Positions 45,930 through 56,015 of a stretch of DNA of 64,000 nucleotides are shown piece by piece. Under the pieces are notes generated by a model that worked only from the letters and a program-made list of their open reading frames with translations, had not been told where the DNA came from and ran no database searches. This DNA is from Arcuatula senhousia (lineage: Eukaryota > Mollusca > Bivalvia > Mytilida > Mytilidae). Numbering within the stretch: the stretch's first letter is position 1; each line of letters starts with the position of its first letter. The stretch lies in contig OZ020307.1 of assembly GCA_963971305.1 (NCBI GenBank), forward strand, positions 57,471,702-57,535,701, given 5' to 3'. The position numbers and the translations under genes are program-made.

Positions 45930-46620
45930 GGAATATGAATTGTTTATGTTCTGGTACCTTTAATGCTAAATAAGAACTATACATCTGACGCCGCTGATGT
46001 TGTGAAAATATGTTTTTATGAAAATGTCCCCCATAGATTTTGTGAAGTGTCCTCAATAGATTTTGTACAATGACTGCGATAGATTTCGCTCAGATTTTAA
46101 AACACGGCTTGGGTGAATAAAGTTCAAATCAAATAAAATCCTGTATGTATTAAACCGTTTGTGCATGTGAAGAATGTGCAGAAATGATTTTTGAGAGGAT
46201 ACATATACACAATGATCACGAGTTGAATGCGATTAATGTTCACGAACCGATTATTTACATCAATTTGGAGTGAACTTTTTAAAAATCAAGTGTGCAGATT
46301 GAAATTTCTATTCGACATCACGAACAATTACAGGTAATTGAGTTATATTATATTCTATGTTATGTCTACTTAAAATTTGAAGCGAACGGCAATCGTACAT
46401 CTTCTTCGTTTTTGTGTCATTTGAAAAAGTTTGTGCAAAAACAAATTAAACTGTACAATCTAGAATGGTTCATTTCACCATTTCTTTATAGGCCCTAAAA
46501 CTGTACACTTCCGTTCCTACACTGTGAGATTGCTCTGACGTCCACGGCATTTTTCCAGCAAGCTGGTGCAGTGGGACAGCTTGCTGGAAAAATGCCGAGG
46601 ACGTCATCGCAATCTCGGAC
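45930..46620. repeat. Right arm of the large inverted repeat, carrying a hairpin insertion
   Basis: Inverse of 41641-42262. It contains an extra 84 bp near its outer end (46527-46610), absent from the left arm, and is followed by a decayed hammerhead repeat. Confidence 0.88.
46526..46616. mobile_element. 91-bp near-perfect hairpin inserted in the right arm
   Basis: Arms of 39 bases (46526-46564 and 46578-46616) pair at 36 positions around a 13-base loop. They include CGGCATTTTTCCAGCAAGCT and AGCTTGCTGGAAAAATGCCG. The left arm of the large repeat reads straight through CACTGTG-AATCTCGG at the same place, which gives an empty-site control. Confidence 0.88.
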
Positions 46621-46715
46621 TAAGAGCGCATCCGATGAGTCTTGAATAGACGAAATAACTCGCGTCAGGCATGCAAAATTTTTGCATGTATAACTTTGTT
46701 GTAGTTTTAATTTTG
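46621..46715 (+). ncRNA. Decayed third copy of the hammerhead unit
   Basis: CCGATGA (core T to C change) at 46632-46638, stem II GTCT/AGAC with the same TGAAT loop, GAAA at 46652-46655, then an expanded stem III region and GTC at 46664-46666. The following AACTTTGTTGTAG matches the 10-kb units. The core mutation should abolish cleavage. Confidence 0.7.
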
Positions 46716-47694
46716 ATCACTAGCACTCATTAAACTTAAAAATTAATATGTGATTTCGGTTCAGTTCGTCACTCAACCACCCGAGGCACACGTTTTTATA
46801 AACAAACAAAATATTTACATGAATTACAAGCCTTAGTCGAAATATTTTGTCAACACTTTTCAGACTGCAATTTCAACAAGGAATGATTACTTTTTATTCA
46901 TTGTTAAAAATAAGTTCCAATTTGAAAATCTCTAACCCACTTACATGTAATAGAAAAATACATGACTCATAAAATGGCGACAATCAGTAACGTTAAATTA
47001 ATTAAGACGGTATTTTATCAAACTGAACTTGTCCTCTTCAAAATCTTTAAGTCTTGCATTACCATTCTTTGCATTGGTTAGCGTTCTTTGTTGGTTAAAA
47101 CTTTTGTATCTATCTCAATACGTAACACCGTGCTAAATTTTGTTTAGTTTAATTCCAAACACCAAAATGAAAGAAACACCGCATTCACTTTTGTATATTT
47201 CAGAAATCAAGACTTCGATGATGGTAAACTTTTTCTTTGGTTTGGATCGATACAAAATTTACCATATGAGGATCAAATCCTGTATTTGTCAACTATAAGC
47301 AAGTCTTTTAAAAGTATGTTATGATATCATGATGTAATGTTGTGACAAATATGAATTTCCTTACCACAATTCTTTTGAAATGCTTGTACATGTACATGTA
47401 AGTCAGAACCATTGTGATTTCTGCAGACAGTCTGTGCCTAGTTTGGTCTTTTGTTCTTTGACATATGTGATAGAAAACAATATTCTAAGATTTTATTCTA
47501 ACTTATGGTTGTCATTCATGACAGTTAAACAACTTTTTAAACAATGGGTTGATATTTTGTTGTTATACATGTAAAGATAAATTATGGTGTTTTTATTCAG
47601 ATCTAATTCACCAATGGACAAATATAGGTTGCTTTTTTTTGTCCCATTTTTAACCCGATTTGACAAGCTGAATAAACCATAGGCAGAACGACTA

Positions 47695-47890
47695 ATTACT
47701 CTTCTGGAGCACTTGTATTCACTCTCTCTAGCACTTTGATTTGTGTTGTTGATTGCCTTTCAGTTGTTTAGTTTTATTTTTGTGTTGTCTCTTTGTTTTC
47801 GTGTTGTCCTCGTTTTTGTTTACTGGTTTGTGTTTGCCCCATCGGACTTTTGACCTACGGACGCCCATTGGTACTTGCTCTGAATCTCCT
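47695..47890 (+). mobile_element. RT element 3'-end fragment, sense
   Basis: GAGCACTTGTATTCACTCTC, then CCCCATCGGACTTTTGACC and CCCATTGGTACTTGCTC, collinear with 28501-28695. It lies in methyltransferase intron 4, about 90 bp before exon 5. Confidence 0.65.
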
Positions 47891-48536
47891 AATTCCATTG
47901 CCATAGTGTAGAGAAACAAATACAATTCAGAAAGTATTAAGAAAAAAACAGTACTTAATGGCAACTTTTTGTTTTCTTTTAGAATCAGACAGACTTTAAG
48001 CAACGTTTGATATAACAGATTCATCTAAAAAAGAACAGATTATGAAGGCTTATTCGAACGGTATAATAATGTTGTTTTGATTTGAGATTTTTTTGTTGTT
48101 TTACCTGCAAGTTTCATCATTTGCGTATTTGAAGAGTTGCATTTTATATTCCCTTTTTTTAGTTAAAAACTGTTTTGAAATAAAACATGTATACAAATTT
48201 TTAAAATTAATTTCTAACTTCGAAAACCACACCCAAAAGCAAAGACTCAAAGCAAACTAAATTTGGAAAAATAATACTGTCGAGAAACTTCATTAAAATA
48301 ATATCTCTGATTTGTTGACATAAAACTTTTACGTTGTCTCATGACATGTATCTTTGTAGAATTTTGCAATGCATTCAATTTGAACGCCATTGCTCGCTTA
48401 AACAGAGAATGTTCCGGAAATATAGAGCCAAATCTTTTCGACTTAAAAAGTGATTTTGTTGCAAACACATCAACAGGTCGTTGCAGTTATGTAACTGTCT
48501 GGCTTCAGGCTAAGGAAAAGTGTGCCTTTACATTAA

Positions 48537-49302
48537 GTACGGTTTATCATTTTATTTTAATCTTCATGCAACCCATCATTTTTTTAACAGGAAATGAGTT
48601 GTGACCATCTTCAAAATACAAAGAACCTGAACTCATCATGAGAAACAACCTATCATTACTGTTATTCTTTTTTTTAATCTAAAACAACATTAAAATAAAA
48701 ACTCTGCCTTCAACATGTTCAATCCAAAAGGTCGGAAATGCCAAACATCATTTGAAATCGGAGAGCATGGAACAATAAAACAAATTACAATCTTATCTCA
48801 ACCTGCTAACGGGGTGAAAACCAACGGGTATTGATAAGGATTTTGGAAATTAGATTTTTTTCGTTGCTTTGATACAAAAGCGAGCCTATTTCGGAATGTA
48901 AAACCTCCTCCAGCAGCCTGTAACAAATGCCTAAACACCACAGAACTATAAAACTGAAAACAATTACGAACTTGAAACACAATAATGATAAACTTTACAA
49001 TACTGAAGGAGTGATGCACAGGAAAACATATCTAAGAGGCATTTAGTAAATCTAAATTCATGTAATGTAATTGACAAAAAAAACGAATCCAATGCTAAAA
49101 ATAACCGATGATGGAATCTCAGAAAATCGATTACGATTCCTCTGCTATATACATGTACATCTTTGTACACCCATGTTGCTTTCAGATTACCTTGACATTA
49201 GTGTGCGCTTTTAATTTGTTATAAATAAGAAACTGACCTGGCACAGTTATTGACCTGAATGTGTCGTTTTGTACCTTTATTATTCATTTGTATACATTTC
49301 AG
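48537..49302 (+). other. Last intron of the methyltransferase
   Basis: AT-rich, no recognisable element; ends in ACATTTCAG before the final exon. Confidence 0.5.
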
Positions 49303-49499
49303 ATAAACTTAATTTGACCTTAAACTTTGAGAAAGATGAAAAACTATATTTACACGATGGAGAAGGATTAAGTTGTAAATACAGTCTATCCCAACTTAGA
49401 TCACTAATGAGGTCATCTTGCCTCGATATCACCGATATTTGGACCAATGAACATGTTGCTGTAGTGTTACTGCGGACACAACACGACTTTTAATACGAC

Positions 49500-50545
49500 T
49501 GCAAAAAAAATTGCGGACGTATAATGGTATGATGCTGTCGTCGTCGTCGTCGTTGTCGTCGTTGTCTGTTAACTTTAGTGTAAACGCGATTACTTTGGTT
49601 CTAGTAATCCGAATGCAATGAAATTTCACAACGGTATTCCTTACTATTAAAGGATGGATGGGATTGATTTTGGGGGGTTCCACCTGTTTTGGTTTTGATA
49701 TTAGGGGCCAGAAAGGGGCCAAAAATGCTACTGTTATGTTTGTTGCCACGATAACTTTAGTTCTAGTCATCCTATTGCTTTGTATTTTGGCATTAAAGTT
49801 CCTTGACATTAAAGGGTGAATGGGATTAGTTTTGGGGGTCCCCCCTTTTTTTGTTTCGAAATTAAAGGGCAAAAAAATCAATTATTTTATTGTTTCCACC
49901 ATAACATTGTTTCTAACTGGCTTATTGCTGTGCGATTTGTGAAGAATGTTTCTTACAACAATGAAATGAACTTTTGAACTTTTGCGGCCCCCCTTTTTTA
50001 CCCGTTTATGTAATTAGGGGCCAAAAGGGGCCAAAATCGAAACTTTTATAATAGTGGTCCGATTTTGAAAAAAAAAATGCATGTTTGTTCTTGTCAAATA
50101 GCGATACAAAATTGAGAATCAATTTTTGCGACCCCCCTTTTTCCCCTTATCATGTAATGAGGGGCCAAAAGGGACCAAAATCGAAACTTTTTTTACAATT
50201 ATTATCTGATTTTAAAAAAAAAATTGCATGTTTGTTCTTGTCAAATACTGGATACAAAATTGAGAATTAATTTTTGCAGCCCCCTTTTTCCCCCCTATTA
50301 TGTAATTAGGGCCAAAATGGTGAATTTGTGGTCTAATTTTGATCTCCTTTCGATAAAAATATAATTCCTTTTAAATTGTAAGTGGAAAGTCCACCAAAAG
50401 CTGCATGTGTCAAAAACCTTTGTCAGTCCACCTTGGGCTGCATTAGTCCAGAGCAATTGACTATCCATATTGGGCCTTAAACGTACAGGGTTCAACATGT
50501 TGCGGTCGTATCATGCTTCGCTCGGCGAAGTTTTTTATTGGTTTA
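49500..50545 (+). repeat. GTC-headed tandem repeat (family E) directly after the methyltransferase stop
   Basis: Begins TTGCGGACGTATAATGG, followed by (GTC)n at 49537-49567 and GTCTGTTAACTTTAGTG. Units then carry GGATGGATGGGATTGATTTT / GGGTGAATGGGATTAGTTTT, TTAGGGGCCAGAAAGGGGCC and GAAACTTTTTTTACAATTAT. The right end is TTGCGGTCGTATCATGCTTC, a direct repeat of the left end. The minus-strand open frame 49429-49881 is a by-product of the units. Confidence 0.75.
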
Positions 50546-50700
50546 GTTTTACTGCGGACACAACACGACTTGTTGGTGTAGTTTTACTGCGGATACAACA
50601 CGACTTTTACTGCGTACACAACACAACTATTACTGCAGACACAACACAACTTGTTAGTGTATAGTTTTACTGCGGACACAACACAATTGTAGCTGTAGTT
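50544..50700 (+). repeat. Minisatellite TTTTACTGCGGACACAACAC, five units
   Basis: Units start at about 50546, 50578, 50607, 50630 and 50667, with 23-37-bp spacing and core ACTGCGGACACAACACGACT. The same core (GTTACTGCGGACACAACAC, then GACTTTTAA) forms the last codons and stop of the methyltransferase at 49467-49493. Confidence 0.85.
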
Positions 50701-51240
50701 CTAGTTTGGTATTTTATGTTTTCAGCATGAAAATAGAAAGTTCCATCTCATTTTCATGTTAACAAAAAAATGTCTTACGTGTATTTTTGATTTTTCTGTC
50801 CAACGCGACTTTTGTTTAAACAACAACGTCTGTTATATTTAATTATCACAATCACTAGCTCTTATGAAGTTTTGACAAATGTAATTTAATTTTTTTTGTC
50901 AAGTTGAAAATTTTTGCAGCTTAACATTGGAAATGAATACATTAATATGATTCAAAAGCCTCCGAAAAAATCTCAGTGCAACGTTTTTCCGTTTTTTTTT
51001 TTGGTTTTTTTTTTTCGTCTTGTAAAAAAATCAAGCAACGTTTTATGCGACCGGCCGAGTAAATTTAAGTATAAACTCTGTAAATTTGTTAATAATTGTG
51101 TATTTTACTAAATCTAAAAATTTCAGTCTTAATGACACACACATTTGTAATTAGGAATGATAAAAAATAAGCCTTCTTTAGACAAATATACTTTTAATTA
51201 CTTTTATTGTATTGTTCTTTCTTAATATATAGCCTATACT
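50701..51240. other. No recognisable gene
   Basis: AT-rich with T runs at 50990-51015. No feature seen. Confidence 0.35.
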
Positions 51241-51487
51241 AATGAAAATGAGAAACTGTGAATGTCCATGCAAAATTAATTGTTCCAGTAATTTTTCACA
51301 GATAACCTTTAAAAACAGATATTGGCTTGAAATGTTCACTGATTGTCAAGTAGACTATACAGATTCCTTTGAATGGTGTACTACATTTAACTTAAGTTTC
51401 ATCAAAATCCATCAACTGATCTAGGAGGATTTGCGAGATAATTCACTTTCAATGTGGTATCCAGATAACCTTTAAAACAGATATTTG
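51241..51487 (+). repeat. Dispersed repeat shared with 53400-53560
   Basis: AACCTTTAAAAACAGATATTG, GAAATGTTCACTGATTGTCA, AGTAGAC(T/G)ATACAGATTCC and ATCTAGGAGGA(T/G)TTGC recur at 53400-53560; ATCTAGGAGGAGTTGC also occurs at 55010. Confidence 0.65.
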
Positions 51488-52333
51488 ATGAGAGGTTACT
51501 CCTTGAAATATCGATATATAGCATATCCAAATTTACCGTTTATACCCGCGTTTTGGTATTTGTAATTTTGAAACCACTGGGCGATAACCGCTGCTGGTGG
51601 ACCAGAGGTCCCCGAGGGTAATCACAAGCCTGGTCGTCAGACTTGTCTGACACGATTTACCATAAAATTTCTAATATTCTTGTTGCTGAAATTTCCGATT
51701 TTTAAATTCTAAATTGTTTAAAACACCAGGTTTCTTTCCTTGTAATGCACATGGTCGATATCCTTGGTGCTGGATTTGGCTTCCTTTTTCGAACATTTTG
51801 GTTTTGAGCACTTTTCGTTTTCAACAGTTTGGATTTGACCTTCCAATGTTTTGATTTAAATGCTACTGATGAGAGGTTACTCCTTGAAATATCGATATAT
51901 AGCATATCTAAATTAACCGTTTATACCCGCGTTTCGGTATTTGTAATTTTGAAACCACTGGGCGATAACCGCTGCTGGTGGACCAGAGGTCCCCGAGTGT
52001 AATCACAAGCCTGGTCGTCAGACTTGTCTGACACGATTTACCATAAAATTTCTAAATATTCTTGTTGCTGAAATTTCCGATTTTTAAATTCTAAATTGTT
52101 TAAAACACCAGGTTTCTTTCCTTGTAATGCACATGGTCGATATCCTTGGTGCTGGATTTTGGCTTCCTTTTTCAAACGTTTTGGTTTTGATTACTTTTCG
52201 TTTTCAACAGTTTGGATTTGACCTTCCAATGTTTTGATTTAAATGCTACTGATGAGAGGTTACTCCTTGAAATATCGATATATAGCATATCCAAATTAAC
52301 CGTTTATACCCGCGTTTTGGTATTTGTAATTGG
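51488..52333 (-). repeat. Tandem array of 380-383-bp units (2.2 copies)
   Basis: The boundary word GATGAGAGGTTACTCCTTGA occurs at 51488, 51868 and 52251. Units are almost identical, with small differences such as TTCGAACATTTTGG versus TTCAAACGTTTTGG. Minus-strand frames start MLYIDISRSNLSSVAFKSKH. A single diverged inverse copy is at 6880-7310. The third unit is cut at 52333 by the GC element. Confidence 0.85.
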
Positions 52334-52339
52334 TTTGAA

Positions 52340-52775
52340 ATGTTCACTGAACATGAAAAGGATGATAAAATGAACATGAAATGATGATGAAGGAAATATG
52401 GGGATGGGGTGGGAAATAAAGGAACGGTTAATTTTGAAGAACCACAGGAAAAGGGGAGAGATGGGTAGAGGCAGAATATTTAGCCTATGTGGTGCACTAT
52501 TTGGCGGTCCGCAAAGGGTCTTTTACGAGCATGAAGCGTGGCACCCTCCACGCACGTTGACCCACTATGGTCGGCGGTCAGGGTTTCCATATTATAGACA
52601 TTGACAGCCCCTGCATACGAGGGCCCCCCTTTTTAGCCACCTAGGGTACACACTTGGTCGCTCTGTGGGCCGAGCACTGACCCGACGTCAGAATATCAAG
52701 ACCCTTAGTGGCCTCTTAATATAAACTAGGCTCTGCTGCGGGCCTATTTGCCAACCGGGCCCCGCACGGGACAAA
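52340..52775 (+). mobile_element. GC-rich dispersed element, plus orientation
   Basis: GAACATGAAAAGGATGATAA, GGGAAATAAAGGAACGG, AAGGGTCTTTTACGAGCATG, GGTACACACTTGGTCGCTC, ending GGGCCCCGCACGGGA. Inverse and highly similar to 27095-27597. It lacks the (TGAG)n end. Confidence 0.7.
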
Positions 52776-52784
52776 AAATTCAAA

Positions 52785-53400
52785 AGCTGTGGCACGCACT
52801 ATTTTCTTGTGGGGGGGGGGGTTGGATAAAAAAAAATTATTGAAAAGATAAAAATATCTTAAGTGGACCTAAACAAATATAAAAATTTCACGAATTAAAA
52901 AAAAAATTATAACCAATCTGCAAATCTGCAATTTGAAAAAAAACTAAGAAGAATTAGCTGTAACTTAATATAAATGCTATAACATGATTTACAAATCTCC
53001 TAGTTTACTTAGTATCTAAGTACTACCAAAAGAACAGTGGGGAATATATAAAGGACAACTAGCTAGAGAAATGCATAAAATATTAGCCACAGACTATATC
53101 GGTTCATTTTTGGCGAAGGATAGGCAACATACTACTTGATACAGTGTATCAAGTAGTTCCGGTACATGCCAAAATTATTACAATACATTTAAAATGAAGA
53201 TCAGAGACCCGCGACAGTAAGAAAGTAAGATCAAAGAAAAAGAAAAAAAAAACAAAATAGAATGACGGAATTGTTGCTAAATGACAACAGAAAACAGGAA
53301 TACTGTGAGCGAGCCCACATAAGGCTACATCCCCGCTTCATATTGGAATATATATTACAAAGAGCCAAGTGTTATTTCTTCATGCACATCTTTATATGGT
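52785..53400 (+). repeat. Direct-repeat copy 1 of a ~600-bp G-run repeat
   Basis: GTGGCACGCACTATTTTCTT, a 12-bp G run, then words shared with copy 2 at 54285: ACAGTGGGGAAT, GCTAGAGAAATGCATAAAAT, CAACAGAAAACAGGAATACT, CTACATCCCCGCTTC. Confidence 0.75.
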
Positions 53401-53560
53401 GTACTTCATTATCTTAAGATTCATCGAAATCCATCAAGTGATCTAGGAGGAGTTGCAAGATAATTCACTTTCAATGTGGTTTTCAGATAACCTTTAAAAA
53501 CAGATATTGACTTGAAATGTTCACTGATTGTCAAGTAGACGATACAGATTCCTTTAAGGG

Positions 53561-54284
53561 GAAAATCAAATCATGATACAGTTTCCTTTAAGGGAAAAAT
53601 TAAAATCCAGTTTATAAGATTTTAAAAATACACCACTTCTGAAGATCAAAAAAGAGACAATATCCTAAATTTTAACCCAAAATGCATCTTCGCGTGCCAA
53701 ATGTTGCGATTCGCTTACAGTTATGTTCATCTTTGGCTAGCGAAGATGCCAAAAATAATTAAATGGAGAAGAAGTGAAAATTTGTTTGTTTGTTTTTTCA
53801 TAAAACGTGCAATTTTGACTTCATGATTTCTCTACCGTAAGGCCATGAAATCAAATATGTTTTTTTAAGATCTCAATGAAAACTTTATTTCAATTCTTTT
53901 TATTTACATATTGTATAAAATATCTGACAAAATGTAGAATTTATAAAGATTTAAAGTGATGCATACTTTATTTTTTCTTCAAGTTACGTAACTTTTAGTA
54001 TAGATACAAATATGTATCTTTTCGATCTTTGTTTTGGCTCTTATCCGTGATCGTCCAATGCCATCCGGCGGATAACTTCCGTTAGAAAGTGTATTTGAAT
54101 CAAATTCAGCAAACATTGTAAACTGTATTCCTTTACCATAAATAAATACTTAAGATAAAACGATTGCCATTTCTATTGATAGATGAATTGAAATGTTCGA
54201 TAATTTCCTTTTTTTCTCAAAAATACATATTCGGAGTATCAGGAATTTTGATTTTCTGATGCATATCAAAGTGCAAAATTTTAA
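53561..54284. other. Unannotated spacer between the two direct copies
   Basis: AT-rich. A short inverted pair GCATCTTCGC / GCGAAGATGC lies at 53682-53747. No gene. Confidence 0.4.
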
Positions 54285-55060
54285 AGTTGTGGCACGAACC
54301 ATTGTTGTGGAGGGGGGCTGGATTTGAAAAAAAAAATTATCAACTCCAATATTATTGAAAAAAATAAAAATATCTTTAATTGACCTGAAATAAAATAAAG
54401 AATTTCACAAATACCTAAAGAACTAATTATTAAAACAATAAAATTTGCAATTGAAAAAAGAAAATAAGAAGAATTTTGAAGGCAATTTTCATATTTGGTC
54501 AACTTTAGCTGTAGCTAAATATAAATGGTATAACATAATTTACAAATCTTCTAGACTACTTAGTGTCGAAATACTAACCAAAAGAACAGTGGGGAATTAT
54601 AAGGGAGAGTTACATGTAGCTAGAGAAATGCATAAAATCATTAGACATACAGACTAAATCAGTTCATCTTTGGCGGAGGATAACCAACTGCATACTACTT
54701 GATACAATTATAACAATACTTTTGAAATGAGGATCAGAGACCCACGACATCTAGAAAGTGAGCTCAAAGGAAAAGATAAACAGAACAAAATAGAATGAAG
54801 GAATTGTTGCTAATTGACAACAGAAACAAGGAATACTGTGACCGAGCTAACAAAAGGCTACAGCCCCGCTTCGTATTGGAATCTACATTACAAAGAACAA
54901 AGTCAAGTTATCTCCCCTGAATGATACCTGTCAAGTGATATTTCTTCATGCACATTTTTAGATGGTGTACTTCGTTTATCTAAAGATTCATCAAAATCCG
55001 TCAAGCCATCTAGGAGGAGTTGCGAGATCTCCCATTAAATATTATACTTTAAATGTTGAA
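54285..55060 (+). repeat. Direct-repeat copy 2 of the G-run repeat
   Basis: GTGGCACGAACCATTGTTGT, GGAGGGGGGCTGGATTTG, CATATTTGGTCAACTTTAGC, CCAAAAGAACAGTGGGGAAT, GCTAGAGAAATGCATAAAAT, AAGGCTACAGCCCCGCTTCG, then CATCTAGGAGGAGTTGCGAG. A third copy is at 33876; a part-copy in inverse orientation is at 55870-56015 (CCAAGCCCCCCCCCC). Confidence 0.75.
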
Positions 55061-55869
55061 GTCCAACAAAAATATTTTTGCACATACACATTCGATGTAC
55101 TTTCTTCATGTTCAGTTTCATTTAAACTTGTTTAGCGGTTAACATGTGCATGTTTAGTAGGAGAATTCCTTAGGTATGTGGACAGACCGACAGAGTGATT
55201 CCTATATACCACCAAAACGTCGTACAACGAAGTCAAGACCTTTGCTTCATGACTTATAATTGACTTCGACCATCACTTAATATATCCCAATAATTCACTT
55301 TCAATGTGGTTTTCTGATATTACCACAATACTGACCAAAAATAATATTTGGACACTAAATTACTCACTGGGAATGCCCAACATCCAGGATTTAGCACCTT
55401 TTTGGAGACTCAAAAACCCTTCCGATTTTTTTCTCGCCTTGCGCTCGGCAAACATTTCTTTCTTAATATTATTTACACCCTAGTTACGGCCATGCAAGAA
55501 TAACTAAGATCAACCAATGGAAGACAAGATATGATTATCAATAGCATGGATAGAGACTAATGTAAGCGCTGAGACCACTCATCTACTCAAGGCAACACTG
55601 GGAAGTATGATGAGAATGACAGATGTTCATGTATGTTCAGAGATGGGAAAGAATTGAGAAAAAAAACCTAAATAATTCTGAGTCACAAAATCAACATTAC
55701 AGTAAAGTATAACGGTACAAAATGCATTGCAAGACCAAATAGCTAGACAATGTTTAAAGAGCTTATCAGATATAGAGTGAGACTTAGAAGATACCACCAG
55801 GGAGACAAATTACTAGTATACGAATAATGAAGGGATACTACGAACAATATAATTGGACATGCCTATTCA
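55061..55869. other. No supported gene
   Basis: Repeat-derived and AT-rich DNA; no motif that I can name. Confidence 0.35.
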
Positions 55870-56015
55870 CAAATAAAATAAAAATTGTTGCTAAAAAAAA
55901 TTGTAAAAAAAATATTCTGAAGTGTTTGAAAAAAAAATTGATTTTGCTTTTGTCAGAAAAAAAATATATTATCAGGTTGGAAAATCCAAGCCCCCCCCCC
56001 CACCATATAAAAATG
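55870..56015 (-). repeat. Inverse fragment of the G-run repeat
   Basis: Inverse of the G-run segment: GGTTGGAAAATCCAAGCCCC followed by a C run, next to A-rich sequence. Frames on both strands here are low-complexity by-products. Confidence 0.5.

Larger units (their letters stand above)
39275..49493 (+). pseudogene. EgtD-like histidine N-alpha-methyltransferase gene, seven exons, with an in-frame stop in exon 5
   Basis: SAM-dependent methyltransferase of the histidine-specific family (Methyltransf_33); relatives trimethylate histidine in ergothioneine synthesis, though the animal substrate is unproven. Coding exons: 39275-39445, 40761-40899, 41187-41289, 47204-47313, 47983-48060, 48360-48536, 49303-49493; all phases agree and sum to 322 residues, the normal size. 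Motifs: KHIPSWYRYDKEGSRLND, YYFHRYE, SAM motif VDLGSGNAAKTK, YIPVDIS, LFLWFGSIQNLPYEDQ, FDITDSSKKEQIMKAYSN, AFNLNAIARLNREC, and the C-terminal CKYSLSQLRSLM. Exon 5 reads ...SDRL then TAA at 47997-47999 (codon 180) then ATFDIT; TTA to TAA would explain it. This allele may be null, or the base may be an error. The exon 6 donor (GTACGG) is chosen by phase. A TTATAG acceptor at 39250 suggests an upstream UTR exon. Confidence 0.88.

Noticed and set aside
49429..49881. 150-codon minus-strand frame with internal repeats (NPIHPL)
   Set aside because: It arises from the tandem units of a non-coding repeat and overlaps the end of the methyltransferase CDS; the acidic D-run is just the (GTC)n head read backwards.
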